Source: Patella vulgata (Eukaryota; Mollusca; Gastropoda; Patellidae). Taken from it: a stretch of 64,000 bases of DNA. The position numbers and the translations under genes were made by a program. The notes beneath the pieces are model-generated. The model made no database searches. It saw only the letters and a program-made list of their open reading frames with translations, and had not been told where the DNA came from. The DNA lies in contig NC_065880.2 in NCBI RefSeq assembly GCF_932274485.2, positions 52,562,894 through 52,626,893 on the forward strand, in the 5' to 3' direction. Shown here one piece after another: positions 60,658 through 64,000 of the stretch. Each line of letters opens with the position of its first letter. Position 1 is the stretch's first letter.

Positions 60658-62772
60658 TGCTCAACATCCAATCAACACAAACTAGGTCATTTTGAGACTA
60701 ATATGTGGTTCAATTTTATTTCAATAATTCCCTTGCTTGTAGGGGTCTTTAGCAGTGGGAGGAAACCGCAGGACCTGGAGAAAACCCATGAGGTTGGACA
60801 GGCGACCCTACTTCTTGCCACGTACAACCGGGAATCGAAACCATGCAAGTTGACTCAAAGACAAACCTTACGATACAGCGCACACTCGCTAACCATTCGG
60901 CCATCCATCCCCCCATATATACTATTCAAAAAAAGTAGGGGATATTTGATTTTTAAGTGTTATTAAAGTCACCTAATGAAACTGACGAAGAAACAAATGA
61001 CAAAATGAAATGAAGTTCACATTCATCGATTTATTCCAAATGATCGTTAGACTAAGTAAGGCACAGACTGACCATTATAAGGGTAAAATGATACCCGGGG
61101 TCAAACAGCAAAGTTACCACAGCATCACAACCAAGTCAGTAACGGGTAAATCCTCCTCTGTTTGCCAAACAAGCATTGATCCGACGTGGCATACTCCTAA
61201 TGAGACGTCTAAGATCATTTTGGTCCAGATTGTCCCATTCCTGTTGCAACGCAGCAGCAAGTTCTTGGACATTGGCAGGACGTTGACGTTGACGTAACCT
61301 CTGTCCAAGCATGTCCCAGACATGCTCGATGGGGGAGAGGTCGGGTTTCAGTGCTGGCCAAGGTAATGTGGTGATGTTCTGTTGTTGGAGGTAACCTGTA
61401 ACGATCCTGGCCCTGTGACATCTTGCGTTGTCATCCTGGAAGATGAAACGGTGGCCATGACGTCGTGCGAACGGCACAACATGGACTGCCAAGATGTTGT
61501 CCCGGTAGTACTGGCCTATAACACGCCCTGCAACAACATGTAAAGCCGTTCTTCCAGCAACAGTGATGCCTCCCCACACCATAACAGAACCACCCCCAAA
61601 TCGATCATGTCTGATGACGTTAACGTCTTGGAAGCGCTCGTTTCGACGACGCCACACCCTCCTACGTCTGTCCAAAAAATCAACAGTGAACCTTGACTCA
61701 TATGAAAACATCACATTGCTCCAGCGTCGATTATCCCAGTGTTGACGATCCCTACACCAACGACGTCTTGCCTGAATGTGATGATCTCTCAAACAAGGGA
61801 TCACGCGAGGACGTCGGGCGCGAAGGTGACCCCTATGCAGTCGATTCCGAATCGTCTGGCCACTCACTCTCACACCAGTGTCTGTTTGAAGACGAGCGCT
61901 GATCTGATTTGCTGTGATGACACGATTTCTCAAGGCCAAGGTACGGATAAATCGATCCTGGGCTTGAGTTGTCGCCCTTGGTCGACCTGAGCGTGGTCTG
62001 TCCTGTACAGATTGTGTATCACGGTATCTGGACCATAGCCTGCTTATGACAGACTGAGAAACATTCATCGTCCGCGCCACAACCGCCTGTGTTTTGCCGA
62101 TCTGTAGCATGCCAAGGGCACGTAACCTTTCATTTTGGGTAAGCCGACGCATATCAAAATTTGTTTTCTGGTCACTAAACCAATTAAACTGATGTTTCCA
62201 CCCTGGAATTCAATGCCACAATGACTGTAACATTCAAAGTCAGAGTCGTGCAAATCTTGGGTTGGACCCCCATGATGATCCCAAGCATCACCTGCATTCC
62301 ATGCGGTAGCTATTGGTGCGTTTGGGCGTCACATGTAACTGGAAATGTTTCTTCTGTTAGGTTCTATAGTGACTTTTTTCGTAGTCATTTGCATATTTTA
62401 GTATTATGCCCCCAAAATCAAATATCCCCTACTTTTTTTGAATAGTATATATCAAATATCTCAAAGTAACCTAGAAATGCAGAACAATATATTCCAGTTA
62501 CCTGTTGTTCTTTTCTCAACCGTTCTTCTAAATCAGCAATAATCGCTTCATATTTATTCTTTAGTTTACCAAGTTGTTTAGCTTTTTCTTCTTCTTCTAC
62601 AGCTTGTAGAGATATATCATTCATTCTTTCTTCTAAACTCTTCTTCTCTTTGATTAATTTCTGATTCTGATCCTCTAATAAGGCCAAATCTTCTTCCATC
62701 TTTTTAATCTTTGATTCACCAGATACTCTCTCTAACTGTAGTTTTTGTCTAGCTTGTTCTTCTTCTTCTAAC
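47452..62772 (-). CDS. MYH10: Non-muscle myosin II heavy chain, C-terminal rod and tailpiece (17 exons, partial)
   Basis: Exons in transcript order: 62772-62502, 60447-60299, 59836-59692, 59207-58995, 58720-58514, 55210-55106, 54707-54555, 54325-54158, 53873-53761, 53489-53309, 53096-52884, 52470-52091, 51057-50934, 50033-49825, 48267-48159, 48050-47881, 47563-47452 (stop TGA). All are GT-AG and in phase, giving 1006 residues; motor, IQ motifs and early rod lie right of the window. The rod is an unbroken heptad coiled coil, colinear by eye with vertebrate MYH9/MYH10 ([82 protein letters not shown]). It ends in a short non-helical tail ([13 protein letters not shown]... then an acidic DGDEEDKND stretch), typical of non-muscle rather than sarcomeric heavy chains. 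Myosin II forms bipolar filaments driving cytokinesis and cortical contraction; Ser/Thr residues near the acidic tail could be phosphorylated (inference). The symbol denotes the non-muscle class; invertebrates usually have one such gene. Confidence 0.92.
48268..49137. other. Myosin intron, unique AT-rich part
   Basis: No repeat or exon is recognised between the myosin exon at 48267 and the family B array at 49138. Confidence 0.4.
49138..49690. repeat. Array family B, second locus, with head, in a myosin intron
   Basis: It starts with GGGGTTGCCAGGCAAGATAC, then the same units as 40855-42160, including the GTCCGGCAATTTTGATCCG subunit. It lies just upstream of myosin exon 50033-49825 in plus coordinates. 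Confidence 0.75.
50065..50845. repeat. Array family C, second locus, with head, in a myosin intron
   Basis: The head AGGTTGCCAGGCAACAAAAC is followed by five or so units with ACAAGGGCCATAACTCTAGA, GGAAATTGCTGAAAT and TTCGTTTCACTAATTTAAAT. The head is the same as in family B at 49138 and in the short copy at 43072. Confidence 0.75.
51196..51776. mobile_element. Pogo/Tigger-like MITE in a myosin intron
   Basis: Inverted ends CAGTAAACTTAGCATAAGC (51198) and CAGTAAACCTCGCTTAAG (complement ending 51774) sit between TA dinucleotides at 51196-51197 and 51775-51776. The CAGTA-AACCTCGCTTAA end is like pogo/Tigger terminal repeats. The inside contains internally repeated words (GATCCGA, GATCAAANGG) and no open frame of note. 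Confidence 0.7.
52471..54157. other. Myosin introns around four short rod exons
   Basis: The gaps between exons at 52470, 52884-53096, 53309-53489, 53761-53873 and 54158 are AT-rich with no mobile element seen. This is the least invaded part of the gene. Confidence 0.45.
54833..54880 (-). mobile_element. SINE 3'-end fragment in a myosin intron
   Basis: GAATGAAATGAAATGGTAAC then GTCCTACTATTCTGCTCCG matches the tail and 3' end of the SINE family, 5'-truncated after about 45 bases. Confidence 0.65.
55300..58266. mobile_element. hAT-like DNA transposon remnant, 2.95 kb, in a myosin intron
   Basis: An exact 8-base duplication TGCTAACT lies at 55300-55307 and 58259-58266. The ends are inverted: AGGGTTGGCAA on the left and AGGGCTGGCAA as the complement on the right, followed on both sides by ATCGATATC-type words. 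Eight-base duplications and AGGGNTGGCAA ends are typical of hAT elements. Inside, the minus strand near 57475-57190 shows short coding-like stretches ([15 protein letters not shown]..., and later [14 protein letters not shown]), with a stop between, but no intact transposase. A piggyBac-like MITE is nested at 56076-56445. Confidence 0.75.
56076..56445. mobile_element. PiggyBac-like MITE nested in the hAT-like element
   Basis: A 362-base copy of the element at 24440-24829, in the same orientation, flanked by TTAA at 56076-56079 and 56442-56445. TTAA duplication is the mark of piggyBac-type insertion. It has no coding capacity. Confidence 0.82.
60196..60240 (-). mobile_element. Small fragment of the second SINE family
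   Basis: TTGCTTGTACACAGGGTCTT then TAGCAGTTAAAGGAAACTAG matches the central part of the second SINE. It sits close to myosin exon 60299-60447. Confidence 0.4.
60618..60654. repeat. (GA)n microsatellite
   Basis: About 18 uninterrupted GA units in a myosin intron. It directly abuts the 3' end of the second-family SINE and may be its tail on the other strand. Confidence 0.9.
60656..60917 (-). mobile_element. Second SINE family, tRNA-derived, with (TC)n at its 3' end
   Basis: On the minus strand the head reads GGATGGCCGAATGGTTAGCG (box A) and GGTTTCGATTCCC (box B). The body passes through GGTTTCCTCCCACTGCTAA and ends at TTGATTGGATGTTGAGCACC, directly followed by a pure (TC)n run at 60618-60654. 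It has a different body from the first SINE. The Tc1 element begins three bases beyond its head. Confidence 0.75.
60920..62447 (-). mobile_element. Tc1/mariner DNA transposon in a myosin intron
   Basis: The element is about 1.53 kb with 34-base perfect terminal inverted repeats (TACTATTC then AAAAAAAGTAGGGG then ATATTTGATTTT) in a TA-rich target. It carries one transposase gene at 61136-62152 on the minus strand. It sits in the myosin intron between exons 62502 and 60447, and makes up most of that 2.05 kb intron. The intact inverted repeats and uninterrupted frame suggest a fairly recent insertion. Confidence 0.9.
61136..62152 (-). CDS. Tc1-type transposase, DD34E, first catalytic Asp replaced
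   Basis: The protein has 338 residues, the usual Tc1 length. The N-terminal part is a paired-type helix-turn-helix pair ([18 protein letters not shown]..., [12 protein letters not shown], then [13 protein letters not shown] as the GRPR linker, and a second HTH near [11 protein letters not shown]). The catalytic core has [11 protein letters not shown] (second Asp) and, 34 residues further, the Glu in LSPIEHVWD, which defines DD34E. The first catalytic Asp should be in F-S-D-E-S-R-F, but the codon here is TAT, giving FSYESRF. Cut-and-paste chemistry needs all three acids, so this copy is probably dead although uninterrupted; it could still bind its ends. Confidence 0.9.
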   Translation of the reverse strand: MRRLTQNERLRALGMLQIGKTQAVVARTMNVSQSVISRLWSRYRDTQSVQDRPRSGRPRATTQAQDRFIRTLALRNRVITANQISARLQTDTGVRVSGQTIRNRLHRGHLRARRPRVIPCLRDHHIQARRRWCRDRQHWDNRRWSNVMFSYESRFTVDFLDRRRRVWRRRNERFQDVNVIRHDRFGGGSVMVWGGITVAGRTALHVVAGRVIGQYYRDNILAVHVVPFARRHGHRFIFQDDNARCHRARIVTGYLQQQNITTLPWPALKPDLSPIEHVWDMLGQRLRQRQRPANVQELAAALQQEWDNLDQNDLRRLIRSMPRRINACLANRGGFTRY

Positions 62773-62783
62773 CTAAATAAAGA

Positions 62784-62830
62784 TCAAACAAGCCAACAGT
62801 AAGGCTGATGTCCCCTGTCGAAATTAATTA
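62784..62830 (-). mobile_element. LINE 3' UTR fragment
   Basis: The minus strand reads TTTCGACAGGGGACATC then GCCTTACTGTTGGCTTGTTT, the same 3' UTR segment as at 7003-7047 and 34600-34640. It abuts the myosin exon ending at 62772. Confidence 0.55.
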
Positions 62831-63660
62831 ATTGCACATTTATCTTTTACAAAAGTATCGCAATCCAACTGATTATTTATACTTAGTTTAATCATAAAAT
62901 GTTCACGTTCAAACTAAGTCAAGGTTTTGAAGTACCTGGTAGTGAGTGATACTATACACCAAGTTTCATCACTCTCCATCAGTTAGATATCTTGTCCCAA
63001 AGCATCGACCAATGAAACGGCTAAGCTCAGCTTAGCTTTAGCGGGAAATGTTAATCAGAAAATTCTCATCGCTCTCACCCAATTAGAACCAAAGTTATCG
63101 TGTTCCATGGTCTCACCCAATTAAATTGCTTATCTCTGCTTAGCCCTAGTGGGAAATGCACATGATCAACCTCTTCAAGACATTCACTTAATAGACACCT
63201 ACAGCCAAGTTTGAACATTCTACCTCAATTAGGAGGGCTATTGTGTTTCAAAGCCTCGACCAATCAGATTGAAGTCTTTACTTTGCTCAGCATCGAACTT
63301 TGTTAAGCAAGGTATTGGTGAAATGAAACTATACACGAAGTTTCACCGCTATCACTCAATTAGAATTATAGTTGTTGAGCTGAAAATGTTCATTATCGAA
63401 CTTAGTCAAGGTATTGATGTGACGAAACTATATGCCAAGTTTCATCACTCTCACTTAATTAGAACCGAAGCATCAACCAATCAAATTGCTTATCACTGCT
63501 TACCTAATGCAGAAAATGCTCATCTTGGAATTCCATCAAGGTATTCACCTAATAAATACCTACACCAAGTTTGAACATTCTACCTCAATTAGAAGGAGTG
63601 TTATTGTGTCCCAAAAAGTGTGACGGACGGACAGACAGATGGAAAGACCCATTTTAATAG
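62830..63660. repeat. Array family A, second locus, in a myosin intron
   Basis: The same units as at 34660-35595 (AAGTTTCATCACTCTCACTT, AGTCAAGGTATTGATGTGAC, ACCAAGTTTGAACATTCTAC), closing with GTGACGGACGGACAGACAGA. It sits between the LINE fragment and the palindrome near the right edge. Confidence 0.75.
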
Positions 63661-63790
63661 TCCCCTGCTTTCTTCTAAAGACAGGGAACAATAAATTACA
63701 CTATATATTATTATGCACACTTATACCCACTGCTGTGCTCTAAGGCACTGCACAAAAATTTGAGATCTCATATACTATACATAATATACT

Positions 63791-63932
63791 GGTCACAATT
63801 CTATGGAATACAATTACTACTGAGCGACATTTCAACTAGGCTTCTCTAGTCATTATCAAGTAATGACTAGAGAAGCCTAGTCGAAACGTCGATCAGTAAT
63901 AAGCAGTTATTGTATTCCATAGAATTGTGACC
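63791..63932. repeat. 142-base near-palindrome
   Basis: GGTCACAATTCTATGGAATA at the left end is inverted at the right end, and the arms meet at CTAGTCATTA-TCAAG-TAATGACTAG. Arms are about 68 bases with a few mismatches. The adjoining word TTCAATTACTAAATG also recurs near 30555 and (complement) 32670, so it may be part of a larger repeat. Confidence 0.8.
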
Positions 63933-64000
63933 TGTTTATTCCAGTTCAATTACTAAATGTCATTGAAAGAATTGATTATACTGAACACACAAACAACAAT

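Overview
The window is animal genomic DNA, AT-rich, with short exons in long introns and many dispersed repeats. Gene content (non-muscle myosin II, a CYP4V-type P450, an espin-like protein), the tRNA-derived SINE with a pentanucleotide tail and the arrays ending in ACGG-like runs suggest a lophotrochozoan, most likely a gastropod mollusc. That placement is an inference from sequence character, not a database match.

Three protein-coding genes are supported, all on the minus strand. (1) About 16835 down to 1754, then off the left edge: the ankyrin-repeat half of an espin-like actin-bundling protein in six exons, including an easily missed 69-base exon. (2) 34219 down to 24084: a complete 12-exon CYP4V-type cytochrome P450 of 507 residues, with one GC-AG intron. 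(3) 62772 down to 47452, continuing off the right edge: 17 exons coding for the last 1006 residues of non-muscle myosin II heavy chain, that is much of the coiled-coil rod and the non-helical tailpiece. All exon phases join in frame, so all three genes look functional. They do not form a pathway together; espin and myosin II both act on actin.

Everything else is non-coding or mobile. Introns of the espin gene hold a 5'-truncated, decayed LINE (about 4040-7050), a full SINE with a 12-base target duplication and several dispersed repeats. The intergenic stretch 16836-24083 holds another SINE with an 11-base duplication and a fold-back element. P450 introns hold a 270-base MITE, a piggyBac-like MITE and tandem arrays. 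Upstream of the P450 (35601-40322) lies a whole-looking Ty3/gypsy (Mag-like) LTR element with LTRs that read as identical, in an older tandem array. Region 40323-44650 is almost entirely arrays and a SINE-inside-SINE nest. Myosin introns carry a Tc1/mariner element whose 338-codon transposase is uninterrupted but has lost its first catalytic Asp, a 2.95 kb hAT-like element with a piggyBac-like MITE inside it, a pogo-like MITE, and more arrays.

The most informative non-gene observations are three SINE copies with intact target duplications, a LINE 3' end sharing its terminal bases with that SINE, the Tc1 element and MITE sharing terminal repeats, and a modular array family with a common head and several core repeats. 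No CRISPR, rRNA, operon or toxin system is present, and I see no clearly new multi-gene system.
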